This document shows, piece after piece, positions 44,188 to 53,611 of a DNA stretch of 64,000 bases. Within the stretch, counting starts at the first letter, position 1; every line of letters starts with the position of its first letter. A program made the translations under genes and the position numbers. The notes under the pieces were generated by a model that searched no databases, was not told the origin of the DNA, and saw only the letters and a list, made by a program, of their open reading frames with translations. This DNA comes from Chloroflexota bacterium (GTDB lineage Bacteria; Chloroflexota; Limnocylindria; Limnocylindrales; CSP1-4). The stretch covers positions 53,280-117,279 of the forward strand of contig JADMIG010000007.1 in NCBI GenBank assembly GCA_015478725.1. The letters are read 5' to 3'.

Positions 44188-44970
44188 TCAGTCGAACTGG
44201 ACGCAGCGCCGGGCGATGGTCCCGTGCTCGAACCCCTCGACCGGGAAGACGACCTCCTCCCGTCGAGCGGCGCCGGCCGCGACGAGCAGCGGTCGATAGT
44301 GCTCGGCGCTCGGATGGTTGCGAAGTGGGTCGGGCGCGGCGTCCATCCAGCCGGCGAGGGCGGCATCGTCGCGGCGCCGGAGCGCAGTCGCGACCCAGCG
44401 GTCGAACTCGGCGGCGTACGGCGGCGGTTCTACGTCGGCGGCGAAGTTCGCGTGGCGGAGGTCGTGGACGAGGTTGCCGGTCGCGAGGATGAAGACGCCC
44501 TCGTCGCGGAGTGGCGAGAGCTCGGCGCCGAGGTCGTACAGCTCGACCTCGCTCATCGGCAGCGGCATCGACACCTGCAGGACGGGGATGTCCGCATCCG
44601 GGAAGAGGTGGATGAGCGGCACCCATGCCCCGTGGTCGATCGGTCGATCTTCGCGGGCGACCGCGGTGTGCGGGGTGAGCAGCGCCTCGACCCGGTCGGC
44701 GAGCTCGGGCGCGCCGGGTGCCGGATAGCCGATCCGGTACATGTACTCGGGAAACCCGTAGAAGTCGTAGAGCAGCTCGTCGTGAGCGCGCGTCCGACCG
44801 ATCGTCACGGGAGTGTCCTGCCAGTGAGCGGAAACCGTGAGGATGGCGCTCGGGCGAGGGAGCGTGCTCGACCAGGCGCGCCACGGTGCGCTCCGCTCCT
44901 TGATCGCGACATTGAGCGGATTGCCGTGGCCGACGAATCCGACCGGCATGCGGGTAGTCGGGCTCTTCAT
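44188..44970 (-). CDS. DODA-type extradiol dioxygenase (LigB family, YgiD-like)
   Basis: A 260-residue non-haem metal enzyme of the class III extradiol dioxygenase family. Metal-binding histidines appear in GFVGHGNPLN, LTVSAHWQ and IDHGAWVPL; others lie in GNLVHDLRHANF and PSAEHYRPLL. E. coli YgiD opens the ring of L-DOPA, and relatives use catechol-like substrates; the natural substrate is unknown. TAGACT at 44978-44983 on the minus strand and the missing ribosome site suggest a leaderless mRNA. Confidence 0.85.
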   Translation of the reverse strand: MKSPTTRMPVGFVGHGNPLNVAIKERSAPWRAWSSTLPRPSAILTVSAHWQDTPVTIGRTRAHDELLYDFYGFPEYMYRIGYPAPGAPELADRVEALLTPHTAVAREDRPIDHGAWVPLIHLFPDADIPVLQVSMPLPMSEVELYDLGAELSPLRDEGVFILATGNLVHDLRHANFAADVEPPPYAAEFDRWVATALRRRDDAALAGWMDAAPDPLRNHPSAEHYRPLLVAAGAARREEVVFPVEGFEHGTIARRCVQFD

Positions 44971-44977
44971 GGCCGGG

Positions 44978-44983
44978 AGTCTA
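44978..44983 (-). promoter_or_regulatory. Leaderless-type -10 of the dioxygenase gene
   Basis: TAGACT on the minus strand ends 7 bases before the ATG at 44970. A 20-bp tandem repeat lies directly upstream of it. Confidence 0.45.
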
Positions 44984-45000
44984 CGACGGAGCGCGTTCGC

Positions 45001-45073
45001 CTGGTCGTGTCAGGTCGCGCCTGGTCGTGTCAGGTCGCGCGTGGTCGTGTCAGGTCTCGCCTGGTCGTGTCAG
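45001..45073. repeat. 20-bp tandem repeat, 3.65 copies
   Basis: Copies begin at 45001, 45021, 45041 and 45061. The unit is CTGGTCGTGTCAGGTCGCGC. Copies 1 and 2 are identical, copy 3 differs at two bases, and copy 4 keeps the first 13 bases. The array starts about 17 bases upstream of the dioxygenase -10. The 20-bp period is about two helical turns. Confidence 0.9.
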
Positions 45074-45119
45074 ATACGCACCCCGTGCGTGGAAGGAGTC
45101 CGTCCAGGGACGCGACGGA

Positions 45120-45995
45120 TCAGATCCCGCTCGCGGCGTCGAGCAGCCAGGCGGCGACGTAGGCCCCGAAGGACGGTCGGACGAGGAGTCGATACAGCGG
45201 CTCGTCGATGGTCTGCCAGACGATCACGTTCGCCCGAGCGAGCAGGGTCTGGGCGCATCGACCGGGGCCGAAGGCGCGCGGATGCAGGTCGATCGGACAG
45301 CCGGCTTCAAGGAGCTCGCGTGCCGACGAGCCGGCCAGCTCGATGGTCGTCCGGTTCGCCGATATGTCGACGACCGAGGCGACCGCAAGCGTCGCCGAAA
45401 CGGCTGCGGCATCAGCTCGAGGGACCGAGAGCGCGGCCCGCAGCCGATCCTCGAGCTCGCGCGCGCGGCCCGGCCGGCCGACAACGAGCCATTCGTCGGG
45501 CCCGAGCCAGAGGGCATGGAGGTCGCCGATCCCGGCGACGGAGTCCGGCACCGTCGGCACGGTGAACCCGAGGGTCGCCGCGACGGCCGTCATCGACACG
45601 GCGTCCGTCGGGTCCACCCGCAGGTCGATCTGGCTGAGGAACGGGACCTCGCGAGCGCCGCCAGGCAGGGCGATCCCTCCGGACAGCGCGATCCGCCCGG
45701 ACAGGGCCATCCCGCCGAGGGGGCTCCGGACCCGTGCATCTGGGTAGTTGCTGCGGATGATCGCCGTGTTCCGGGCGATGTTCCCGCCTGCCAGCCAGCC
45801 CCGCTCGAGGACCGCGACGTTCGTGATGCCGTGGTTCTTCGCCAGGTAATACGCGGTCGCCAGGCCGTGTCCGCCGCCACCGACGATGACGATGTCGTAC
45901 GTCCGCCTGGGTTCGGGGTTGCGCCAGAGATGGGCGGGATGATCCGGCAGGGCGTCGTTGGTCGCAGCGGCGTGGGTCGCGGCGTGATCCGGCAC
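45120..45995 (-). pseudogene. In-frame chimera of sarcosine oxidase beta and gamma subunits
   Basis: Residues 20-84 are the N-terminus of the beta subunit of heterotetrameric sarcosine oxidase: [37 protein letters not shown] and NTAIIRSNY. From about residue 86 the protein is a gamma subunit: [41 protein letters not shown] and a C-terminal [12 protein letters not shown]. The rest of beta, all of delta and all of alpha are missing. In the usual order beta-delta-alpha-gamma, one deletion from beta codon 85 to the start of gamma gives exactly this. The reading frame is kept, but the FAD domain is cut off after its first motif, so enzyme activity is unlikely. No clear promoter. Confidence 0.7.
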
Positions 45996-46516
45996 GGCCG
46001 AGAGTGTAGATGCTCGGACCCGTCGCGGCGACCGCCGGCCTCGCGGCGACCGCCGCCCATGATCGGCAGACCGCTGATGGTCCGCGGACCGCCATCGATC
46101 GCCAGGCCGCCGTTTATCGGCTCAACAGATGGTAAGTACGCCGAGACGGCGTCCGACGGGTCGCGGCTGCACGGGCGCTGCCTCGCTCATCGGCCTCATG
46201 GATATCTGGTGGATTCTCATCGTCCGTGACGGCCTACCATCTGTGGGACGGATATCCGACCGGGGGACGGGTCAGCCGCGTTCAGAACACGGCGGCACCG
46301 ACCGGGGAGTCACGCTGGGCGCGTGGTGGGGCACGGCACGGGACGAGCTTGACGGCCCCCATCCGGCTCTCCAAGCTTGCACTGCAGTCAGCGACGCTCA
46401 GTCGGAACGCCGACGTGGCACCGCCCGTCCCGCCGGTGCGACCTCGGTCGGAGGACTGCCCGTCGTCCGGCCGCGCCGAGCGTCGCGGCGACCATGACCC
46501 CAATCCGAGGGCGCCC
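45996..46516 (+). other. 521-bp gap with long inverted repeats
   Basis: No gene can be supported. A perfect 10-bp inverted repeat, ACAGATGGTA at 46125-46134 and TACCATCTGT at 46235-46244, spans 120 bases. The palindrome CGGATATCCG lies at 46249-46258, with a related GATATC at 46201-46206. These are upstream of the aldehyde dehydrogenase and may form its control region. Confidence 0.5.
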
Positions 46517-47998
46517 ATGCCGACCGACCAGCCGAGCCTCTACATCGACGGTGCCTGGACGACCGGCTCGTCCGGGTCCACCAGCCCGGTCGTCTCGCCG
46601 TTCGACGGCCACGTCATCGCGGAGGTCGACGTCGCCGACGACGCGGACGTCCAACGGGCGATCGCGGCCGCGCGCCGCGCCTTCGATGCCGGCGACTGGT
46701 CCTCCACGCCGGCTCCGGATCGCGGCGCCCTCCTCCACCGGATCGCCGATCTCCTGGTCCGCGACCGTGAGTTGATCGGCCGGGCGGAGACGAGCAATAC
46801 CGGCAAGGCCCTCCGCGAGGGACTGGCGGACGTCGATGATGTCGTCCGCGTCTTCCGCTACTACGGCGGGCTCGCGGACAAGGAGGCCGGTCGCCTCGTC
46901 GCGACGGGCGACGCGAACGCGATCAGCCGGATCGCCTACGAACCGGTCGGCGTATGCGCCCTCATCGGCCCGTGGAACTACCCGCTCCTCCAGGTGAGCT
47001 GGAAGGTCGCCCCGGCGATCGCGGCCGGCGACACGTTCATCGTCAAGCCGGCCCAGCTCACGCCGCTCACGGCGATCCACCTCATGCGGATCCTCGAGGA
47101 GGCGGGCCTCCCGCAGGGCGTCGCGAACCTCGTCCTCGGGCCGGGCGAGCGGGTCGGCCGCGCGCTCGCCGAGAGCCCGGACGTCGAGCTCATCTCGCTC
47201 ACCGGCGGCCTGGACGCGGCGCGCGACATCATGCGGGCGGCGGCCGGAAACATGAAGAAGCTCGCCTTCGAGCTCGGCGGCAAGAGCCCGAACGTCGTCT
47301 TCGCCGACGCCGATTTCGAGACCGTCGTCGACAATGCCCTCACGGCGGCCTTCGTCCACTCGGGTCAGGTCTGCTCGGCCGGGACGCGGGCCATCGTGCA
47401 GGACGAGATCTACGACGAGTTCGTCGCCGAGGTCGCGCGGCAGACCGAGCGCATCCGTCTCGGCGACGGCTTCGACGAGGCGACCGAGGCCGGGCCGCTC
47501 ATCTCCGAAGCCCACCGCGCGAAGGTGGAGCGGTACATCGCGCTCGGCATCGAGCAGGGCGCCCGGCTCGTCGCCGGCGGACACCGGCCGAGCGAGCCCG
47601 AGCTCCAGCGCGGTTTCTTCGTCCGGCCCACCGTCTTCGCCGACTGTCGGGCGGACATGACGATCGTCCGCGAGGAGATCTTCGGGCCGGTCCTCACGAT
47701 CGAACGGTTCCGGACGGAGGCGGAGGCGATCGCCATCGGCAACGACACGACGTACGGCCTTGCCGGTGCCGTGTGGACCGCCGACGCATCGCGCGCCGAG
47801 CGGGTGGCGACGCGTCTCCGCCACGGCACGATCTGGATCAACGACTATCACCCGTACCTGCCGCAGGCGGAGTGGGGCGGCTTCAAGCAGTCGGGGATCG
47901 GCCGCGAGCTCGGCCCCACCGGCCTCGACGAGTACCGCGAGGCGAAGCACATCTACCAGAACACGCGGCCCCGTCCCTCGCGCTGGTTCGGCGGCTGA
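46517..47998 (+). CDS. Aldehyde dehydrogenase, betaine-aldehyde type
   Basis: A 493-residue NAD(P)+-dependent ALDH. The catalytic base is Glu252 in AFELGGKSPNV and the nucleophile is Cys286 in HSGQVCSAGT. GPWNYPLLQVSWKVAPAIAAG and the ending YLPQAEWGGFKQSGIGRELG are those of the BetB/GbsA and related groups. Neighbouring dimethylglycine dehydrogenase and corrinoid methyltransferase genes favour betaine aldehyde or an aminoaldehyde as substrate (inference). ATG 46517 is preceded by GAGG. It ends at a strong hairpin. Confidence 0.85.
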   Translation: MPTDQPSLYIDGAWTTGSSGSTSPVVSPFDGHVIAEVDVADDADVQRAIAAARRAFDAGDWSSTPAPDRGALLHRIADLLVRDRELIGRAETSNTGKALREGLADVDDVVRVFRYYGGLADKEAGRLVATGDANAISRIAYEPVGVCALIGPWNYPLLQVSWKVAPAIAAGDTFIVKPAQLTPLTAIHLMRILEEAGLPQGVANLVLGPGERVGRALAESPDVELISLTGGLDAARDIMRAAAGNMKKLAFELGGKSPNVVFADADFETVVDNALTAAFVHSGQVCSAGTRAIVQDEIYDEFVAEVARQTERIRLGDGFDEATEAGPLISEAHRAKVERYIALGIEQGARLVAGGHRPSEPELQRGFFVRPTVFADCRADMTIVREEIFGPVLTIERFRTEAEAIAIGNDTTYGLAGAVWTADASRAERVATRLRHGTIWINDYHPYLPQAEWGGFKQSGIGRELGPTGLDEYREAKHIYQNTRPRPSRWFGG

Positions 47999-48020
47999 TC
48001 GCCGGACGTGGCGGACGTGC

Positions 48021-48050
48021 GGACGGCCCGGTCGGATGACCGGGCCGTCC
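48021..48050. terminator. Perfect bidirectional hairpin terminator
   Basis: A 13-bp perfect stem (GGACGGCCCGGTC and its complement) with loop GGAT, followed by TTGGGT. It lies between the convergent ALDH and permease genes and is the best terminator-like structure in the window. Confidence 0.75.
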
Positions 48051-48077
48051 TTGGGTGATCGCGGTCGATCCGGGCGG

Positions 48078-49868
48078 TTACTCCGCCGGGATCTCCGCGT
48101 GGATCGCGTCGAGGTCGATCCCCTGGGCACGCCGGTAAAGGCGGGCGACGACCCAGACGAGAGCTGCGAGGCCGTACACGATCCCCAGGAACTTGATCGA
48201 CTGGGCGTTGCCGACCCCGATCCCATACAGGGAGTTGGACAGCCACTCGTAGACCACCCAGCCGAGGAAGATCGTGGTGATCGCCCCGGCGACGCTGATC
48301 AGCGGCAGGCCGGCCAGCTTGTAGCGGGCGATGGGAGATTTGTTGTACAAGTCGGCCTTCCACCACGGCAGGATCGTCGCGGCGAACGACGTCCCGAAGA
48401 ACGTCACCGCGATGACGAGCGAGGCATCGAGGGTGAGCGCCGAGAAGCCGGCCTGGTAGGCATACAGCCAGGACAGGATGACGCCCGGGACCATGATGAG
48501 CAGGAGCGCCATCCACGGGACGCCTCGATCCGAGACTCGAGCGGCCCACTCGGGCAGGACCCGGTCGAAGGCCGCGGCGAAGATCATCCGCGTGGACGAC
48601 AGCCAGAGGGTGCCCGCCCAGCCGATGAACCATGCTCCGAACAGGACCACGATGATCATCTGGACGACGCGGCTGTCGATGAGGAACGAGGCCAGCAGCG
48701 GCGGATAGCCCCAGATCGGGATCGCCGGAGCCACCGTTACGTAACCATAGGCGTAGTTGACGTAGTTCTCGTTCGAGGCATTGAAGAAGTCCCATCCGAA
48801 CGTCTTGGCGGCGAGGAGCACGAACACGACGGCGAGGCCGATCGTGACCCACAGGCCGCCCAGCATCCCTCGGAGGACCTTCCGGAAGTCGCCCGCCCCG
48901 CGGACCTCGCCGTACAGCGTGGCACCCCAGTTCGGATAGAGGATCCAGAACATCATGAGCGGCAGCAGCAGGAACGTGCCACTGCTCAGCCCGAAGTCGA
49001 GCGGCGAGCCGCCCGCCACGAAACCGTCGTTCGCGACGGCGTTGGCGATCGTTCCCTGATAGGCGCCCGAGACGCCGAAGAGGCTCTGGCTCGCTTTGTC
49101 GAATGCCGCGTGGAAGGCGTCCTGTGACGACGCGAGCATGAGGATGAACATCACCGCCAGGATGGCGAGGCCGATCCAGATGCACCACTTCTGGACGCGG
49201 GCGTAGCCGGCCATGCCGAGTGCGACGGCGCCCGACGCGATGACGATCGTGAACAGCGAGACGGCAAACGTCCCGTTATTGGACGCGAAGAACGTCGAGC
49301 CGTCGGTCCAGCCCATGAGGACGACAAGCGGCTGGACGACTTCGATCTTGAGGATGAAGCCGTAGATCGGCGCCCAGAGCGCGAGGATGAACCACCAGCC
49401 GGTGGAGGACAGGACGAATCCGATCCCACCGCGCTTCCAGCCGAGTGCCGCGCCGCCGACGACACCGAGCGCGCCACCGAGAAGGGCGCCGGTATCGCCG
49501 ATCCCGAACGCCTGTGCCGTGAAGTAGACCGTGACGCCACCGACGAGCGCGCCGAGCGCGGCGCCCGGGATCCCGTCGAGGATTCGCGTCTGCCAGACGT
49601 AGTCGCCGCCGGCCCGCGGCATGACCGCGATCAGCCCGGCATATGTGACGCACAGGAACGTCATCACCACCCCGGAAAGGAGCAGGGACGACAGCACCGA
49701 CCCGTTCGGGACGAAGGCGAAGACGGCGAGGCTGTAGAACATGCCGAGGGTGACGAGGTTCACCGACATGAACGAGTAGCCGAACGCGTCGAACCCGGAC
49801 CAGCCCTTGACGAGCCCGGTCGCGTTGCGGAGGAACAGCGACGGTGTGTCGCGGCCAACTGATGCCAT
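48078..49868 (-). CDS. APC-superfamily amino-acid/amine permease
   Basis: A 596-residue inner-membrane permease with about 12-14 hydrophobic segments. The N-terminal core GWSGFDAFGYSFMSVNLVTLG and LIAVMPRAGGDYVWQTRIL matches the APC family. It is longer than the usual 450-500 residues because of loops near 150-190 and 260-300. The surrounding betaine and dimethylglycine genes suggest uptake of an amino acid or methylated amine (inference). It precedes the metallophosphoesterase-like gene in opposite order on the same strand, 51 bases apart. ATG has an AGAGGGAAG ribosome site. Confidence 0.85.
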   Translation of the reverse strand: MASVGRDTPSLFLRNATGLVKGWSGFDAFGYSFMSVNLVTLGMFYSLAVFAFVPNGSVLSSLLLSGVVMTFLCVTYAGLIAVMPRAGGDYVWQTRILDGIPGAALGALVGGVTVYFTAQAFGIGDTGALLGGALGVVGGAALGWKRGGIGFVLSSTGWWFILALWAPIYGFILKIEVVQPLVVLMGWTDGSTFFASNNGTFAVSLFTIVIASGAVALGMAGYARVQKWCIWIGLAILAVMFILMLASSQDAFHAAFDKASQSLFGVSGAYQGTIANAVANDGFVAGGSPLDFGLSSGTFLLLPLMMFWILYPNWGATLYGEVRGAGDFRKVLRGMLGGLWVTIGLAVVFVLLAAKTFGWDFFNASNENYVNYAYGYVTVAPAIPIWGYPPLLASFLIDSRVVQMIIVVLFGAWFIGWAGTLWLSSTRMIFAAAFDRVLPEWAARVSDRGVPWMALLLIMVPGVILSWLYAYQAGFSALTLDASLVIAVTFFGTSFAATILPWWKADLYNKSPIARYKLAGLPLISVAGAITTIFLGWVVYEWLSNSLYGIGVGNAQSIKFLGIVYGLAALVWVVARLYRRAQGIDLDAIHAEIPAE

Positions 49869-49919
49869 GCTTCCCTCTCTTTCGAGTCCCGCCCCGACAG
49901 CGGAACCGCTCGGTGGTGG

Positions 49920-50858
49920 TCAGCCGTTGATCAGCAGATAGCGCTTCACCGTGCCCTTCTTGGTGTCCAGGTCGACGATGGCCGCCTGGAGCACCCCGTC
50001 CTCGTATGAACTCCCCGGATTGACCGCCAGCGTCTTCCCGAGCTTCACCGCGCCGCGGCCCTCGTGGATGTGGCCATGGAGCGAGAGGACCGGCCCGTAC
50101 GCGAGGATCGCCTCGCGGACCGCGTGCGACCCGACCGGGACGAGTGCCTGCCCGCCGGAGACGTACTTCATGTCCGCGTCCAGCTTCGGCGCCGCGTCCA
50201 GGTTCGAGCCATACGGCGGGGCGTGGAAGTTGAAGATGGACCGGGCAGGATCCGGGACCGCCCTGACCAGTCCGTCGATCCGCTCGCGGAGCTCGTCCTC
50301 GGGCAGTTCGCGGAAGGTGTTCCACGGCGTGGGGTTCGCCCAGCCCGTCGAGATGAGGTTGAGGCCGTCGAGCGCGATCGTGTTCGCCTCGCCCAGCTCG
50401 ACCCGTTCGGCCCGCTCGATGATCGGGTCGATCTCGAACATGTCGTCGTTCGCGGGCGAGACGATGCAGCGGACCGACGAGCCCTTGAGCCGCTCGTCGG
50501 CGAGCGCCATCCACCGCTCGACGCCATGGACGATCTCCGCCCTGAACCGGGTGTCCACGAGCGTCGGGTCGTCCGCCCACGTCCGGACCTCGTCGCGGGT
50601 CGTCCGGACCGGGTAGTAGCCGCGATCCGAGATCCGCTTCTCCATCGCCCCGACATCCGCCTCGGTCGGCAGATCGTGGACCTGCTCCTGGAGAGTGACC
50701 GTCCAGCCGGTGTCCGTCTTGATGATCGGCACCATCGCCTTGCCGGTCATGTCGCCGCCCATGATGAGGACGTCTGCCTTGTGGAATGCGCCGGCGTTGA
50801 GAAACTTGCGCCAGCAGATATCGGAACCGTGGACGTCGGTTGCGAAGAAGACCCTCAT
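49920..50858 (-). CDS. Metallophosphoesterase
   Basis: A 312-residue calcineurin-like phosphoesterase. Metal ligands: Asp and His in FFATDVHGSD, Asp in IMGGDMTGK, Asn in SPANDDMFEID, His in FNFHAPPYG, and GHIH in SLHGHIHEGRGA. These complete the dinuclear site. Substrate unknown. ATG 50858 follows GGAGG by 4 bases; the frame extends upstream but without a ribosome site. It is upstream of the permease on the same strand and divergent from the dimethylglycine dehydrogenase operon. Confidence 0.88.
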   Translation of the reverse strand: MRVFFATDVHGSDICWRKFLNAGAFHKADVLIMGGDMTGKAMVPIIKTDTGWTVTLQEQVHDLPTEADVGAMEKRISDRGYYPVRTTRDEVRTWADDPTLVDTRFRAEIVHGVERWMALADERLKGSSVRCIVSPANDDMFEIDPIIERAERVELGEANTIALDGLNLISTGWANPTPWNTFRELPEDELRERIDGLVRAVPDPARSIFNFHAPPYGSNLDAAPKLDADMKYVSGGQALVPVGSHAVREAILAYGPVLSLHGHIHEGRGAVKLGKTLAVNPGSSYEDGVLQAAIVDLDTKKGTVKRYLLING

Positions 50859-50979
50859 CCAGCCTCCAGCGAGCGTGTCCGCAGTATCGACACCCGGGAT
50901 GGCCGCTGCAAGCCGTTCCCGCATGCCCCGACGACCGTGCTGGGCGGGCATCGCGGGACTCCCGTGGGGGACGAGTCCG

Positions 50980-50985
50980 TATACT
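50980..50985 (+). promoter_or_regulatory. -10 of the dimethylglycine dehydrogenase operon
   Basis: TATACT within a region carrying the inverted repeat GGACTC (50956-50961) and GAGTCC (50973-50978), which overlaps the -35 to -10 spacer and could be an operator. The leader would be about 100 bases. Confidence 0.45.
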
Positions 50986-51089
50986 CTCCCCGCGACCCAC
51001 CACCCAGGCCCCACGGATGCGGGCCATCGCGTTGCGTCCGGCCGCGCACGCGCGGCCGTGGCGACGAACGTCAGGAGGATCCCGATCCC

Positions 51090-53609
51090 ATGAGCACGCT
51101 TCCGAGCGCGGCGCGGGTCGTCATCGTCGGCGCCGGCATCGTCGGCAACAGCATGGCCTGGCACCTGGCCCGTCTCGGGTGGCGGGACATCGTCCTCATC
51201 GACAAGGGTGCGCTGCCGAATCCCGGCGGCTCGACTGGCCACGCCTCGAACTTCATCTTCCTCACCGACCATTCACGGGAGATGACGGAGCTCACGGTGG
51301 ACAGCGTCCGCCAGTACGTCGAGCTCGGCGTCTTCACCCGCAGCGGCGGCATCGAGGTCGCCCGGACACCTGAGCGGATGGCCGAGCTGCAGCGCCGCAT
51401 GGCGTCCTCGCGGTCGTGGGGGATCGACGCCGAGATCATCGGCCCGGCCCGGGTCAGGGAGCTCGTCCCGTACGTCAACGAGGAGATCGTCCTCGGCGGT
51501 TTCTCCACGCCCGGCGTCGGCGTCGTCGATTCGCTCCGCGCCGGGACCCTCATGCGTGAGCGCGCCGAGCAGCTCGGCGCGCTCACCGTTTCGGCCCTCA
51601 CGGAGGTCACCGGAATCGACGTGGTCGACGGTCGGATCCGGGCGATCAGGACGGACCGCGGAGACATCGCGACAGAGACGATCGTCATCGCCTGCGGCGT
51701 CTGGAGTCCGCGGATCGCGCGGATGGCCGGCGCGACGATCCCCCTCTCGCCTGCCGTCCACCAGATGATCAGCGTCGGCCCCGTCCCGCTCTTCGCCGAC
51801 ACCGTCGGCGAGATCAGCTTCCCGATCGTCCGGGATATGGACACGAACATGTACGAGCGGCAGCACGGCGGCGATCTCGAGATCGGTTCGTATGCCCACC
51901 GGCCGATCCTCATGGACGCCGACGACATCCCGTCCATCGCGGCGTCCGCCCTCTCGCCCACGGAGCTGCCGTTCACCCAGGCCGATTTCGATCCGCAGAT
52001 GGAACAGGCCCTCGAACTCGTCCCGGACATCGTCGGCGACGAGCGGGTGGGCGTCCGCCACGCGATCAACGGCCTCCTCTCGCTCACGCCGGACGGCGGC
52101 CCGATCCTCGGCGAGACGCCGGAGGTGAAGGGCCTCTGGTCCGCGGCGGCCATCTGGATCAAGGAGGCGCCCGGGATCGCGAAGATGCTCGCCGAATGGA
52201 TGACCGACGGGAAGCCCGAGGTGGACCCGCACGCGACCGACATCGCCCGCTTCCACGACCACCAGCGGACGCCGACCCACATCCGCGCCCGCTCGGCCGA
52301 GGGCTTCAACAAGACCTACGGCATCGTCCACCCTGCCGAGCAGTACGCCTCGAACCGCGACGTCCGGCTCAGCCCGTTCAACGCCCGTGAGCGCGAGCTT
52401 GGGGCCGTGTTCTTCGAGACGGCGGGCTGGGAGCGGCCGTACTGGTATGGCTTGAACGAGTCGCTGCTCGCCGAGTACGGGGAGCGGGTCATCCCCAGGG
52501 CCGCGGAGTGGGAGTCGCGCTGGTGGTCGCCCATCATCAACGCCGAGCACCTCGCGATGCGCGACCGGGTCGGGATGGTGGACCTATCCGCCTTCGCGAT
52601 CTTCGACGTGACCGGCCCCGGCGCGATGGCCTGCATCCAGCGGCTCATCGTCAGCCAGGCGGACGTCCCCGTCGGCCGGGTCATCTACACCCCGCTCCTC
52701 AACGAGGCGGGTGGCATCTTCGCTGATCTGACGATCATGCGGCTTGGCCGTGACCACTACCGGGTGGTCACCGGTGGCGGCAGTGGCATGCGCGACCGGA
52801 AGTGGTTCGTGGACCACCTGCCGGCGGACGGATCGGCGCAGCTGTTCGACGCGACCTCCGCCTGGTGCACGGTCGGTGTCTGGGGCCCGCGTGCTCGCGA
52901 TCTCGTCGCCGCCGCGACGGACGATGACGTCTCGCCCGCCGGCTTCCCGTTCGGGACGTGCCGCTTCATCCGGATCGGGACGGTCGGTGCCCTCGCCTCG
53001 CGGATCTCGTATGTCGGCGAACTCGGCTGGGAGATCTACGCGCCGATGGAGCAGGGCGCCAGGCTCTGGGATTCGCTCTGGGACGCCGGCCGGCCGTTCG
53101 GCGTCGTGCCGGTCGGCATCGGCGCCTACGGGACAACGGGGCGACTCGAGAAATCGTATCGGGCGCACGGTGCCGAGCTGGAGCTCGGCTTCGATCTCGT
53201 CGAGGCGGGCATGGCCCGGCCGACGGTCAAGGACGCCGACTTCATCGGCCGGGCGGCATACCTCGAGCAGCGCGGTCGGCCGCCGGCCGCGATCCTCTGC
53301 ACGCTCACCCTCGAGGACCCGCACTCGGCGTCGAGCGGAACCGCCCGCTACATGCTCGGCCGCGAGCCGATCCTCTCGGCGGTGGGCGAGCCGATCGTCG
53401 ATGCGAAGGGCCGTCGGTCGTACGTGACGAGTGCCGGATCCGGTCCGTCGGTCGGCAAGCACCTCCTCATGGCGTATCTCCCGCCGCAGGTCGCCGCCAT
53501 CGGCGCGGACCTCCTCGTCGAGTATTTCGGGGAGCGCTATCCGGTCCGTGTCGCCGTCGTCGGGAGCGCTCCACTGTTCGATCCCGAGAACCTCCGGATC
53601 CGGAGCTGA
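51090..53609 (+). CDS. Dimethylglycine/sarcosine dehydrogenase-like flavoenzyme
   Basis: An 839-residue four-part protein. It has a FAD-dependent DAO domain (VVIVGAGIVGNSMAWHLARLG at 10-30, His in GGSTGHASNF possibly for covalent FAD), an FAO_M segment near 375-430, and a folate-binding GCV_T domain to about 720 (NAEHLAMRDRVGMVDLSAFAIF, SYVGELGWEIYAP). A GCV_T C-terminal barrel follows. It would oxidatively demethylate dimethylglycine or sarcosine, pass electrons to ETF, and give the methyl carbon to tetrahydrofolate as methylene-THF. ATG 51090 follows AGGAGG by 11 bases. The ETF genes follow 2 bases after its stop, which strongly supports a dehydrogenase rather than an oxidase. Confidence 0.88.
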   Translation: MSTLPSAARVVIVGAGIVGNSMAWHLARLGWRDIVLIDKGALPNPGGSTGHASNFIFLTDHSREMTELTVDSVRQYVELGVFTRSGGIEVARTPERMAELQRRMASSRSWGIDAEIIGPARVRELVPYVNEEIVLGGFSTPGVGVVDSLRAGTLMRERAEQLGALTVSALTEVTGIDVVDGRIRAIRTDRGDIATETIVIACGVWSPRIARMAGATIPLSPAVHQMISVGPVPLFADTVGEISFPIVRDMDTNMYERQHGGDLEIGSYAHRPILMDADDIPSIAASALSPTELPFTQADFDPQMEQALELVPDIVGDERVGVRHAINGLLSLTPDGGPILGETPEVKGLWSAAAIWIKEAPGIAKMLAEWMTDGKPEVDPHATDIARFHDHQRTPTHIRARSAEGFNKTYGIVHPAEQYASNRDVRLSPFNARERELGAVFFETAGWERPYWYGLNESLLAEYGERVIPRAAEWESRWWSPIINAEHLAMRDRVGMVDLSAFAIFDVTGPGAMACIQRLIVSQADVPVGRVIYTPLLNEAGGIFADLTIMRLGRDHYRVVTGGGSGMRDRKWFVDHLPADGSAQLFDATSAWCTVGVWGPRARDLVAAATDDDVSPAGFPFGTCRFIRIGTVGALASRISYVGELGWEIYAPMEQGARLWDSLWDAGRPFGVVPVGIGAYGTTGRLEKSYRAHGAELELGFDLVEAGMARPTVKDADFIGRAAYLEQRGRPPAAILCTLTLEDPHSASSGTARYMLGREPILSAVGEPIVDAKGRRSYVTSAGSGPSVGKHLLMAYLPPQVAAIGADLLVEYFGERYPVRVAVVGSAPLFDPENLRIRS

Positions 53610-53611
53610 CG

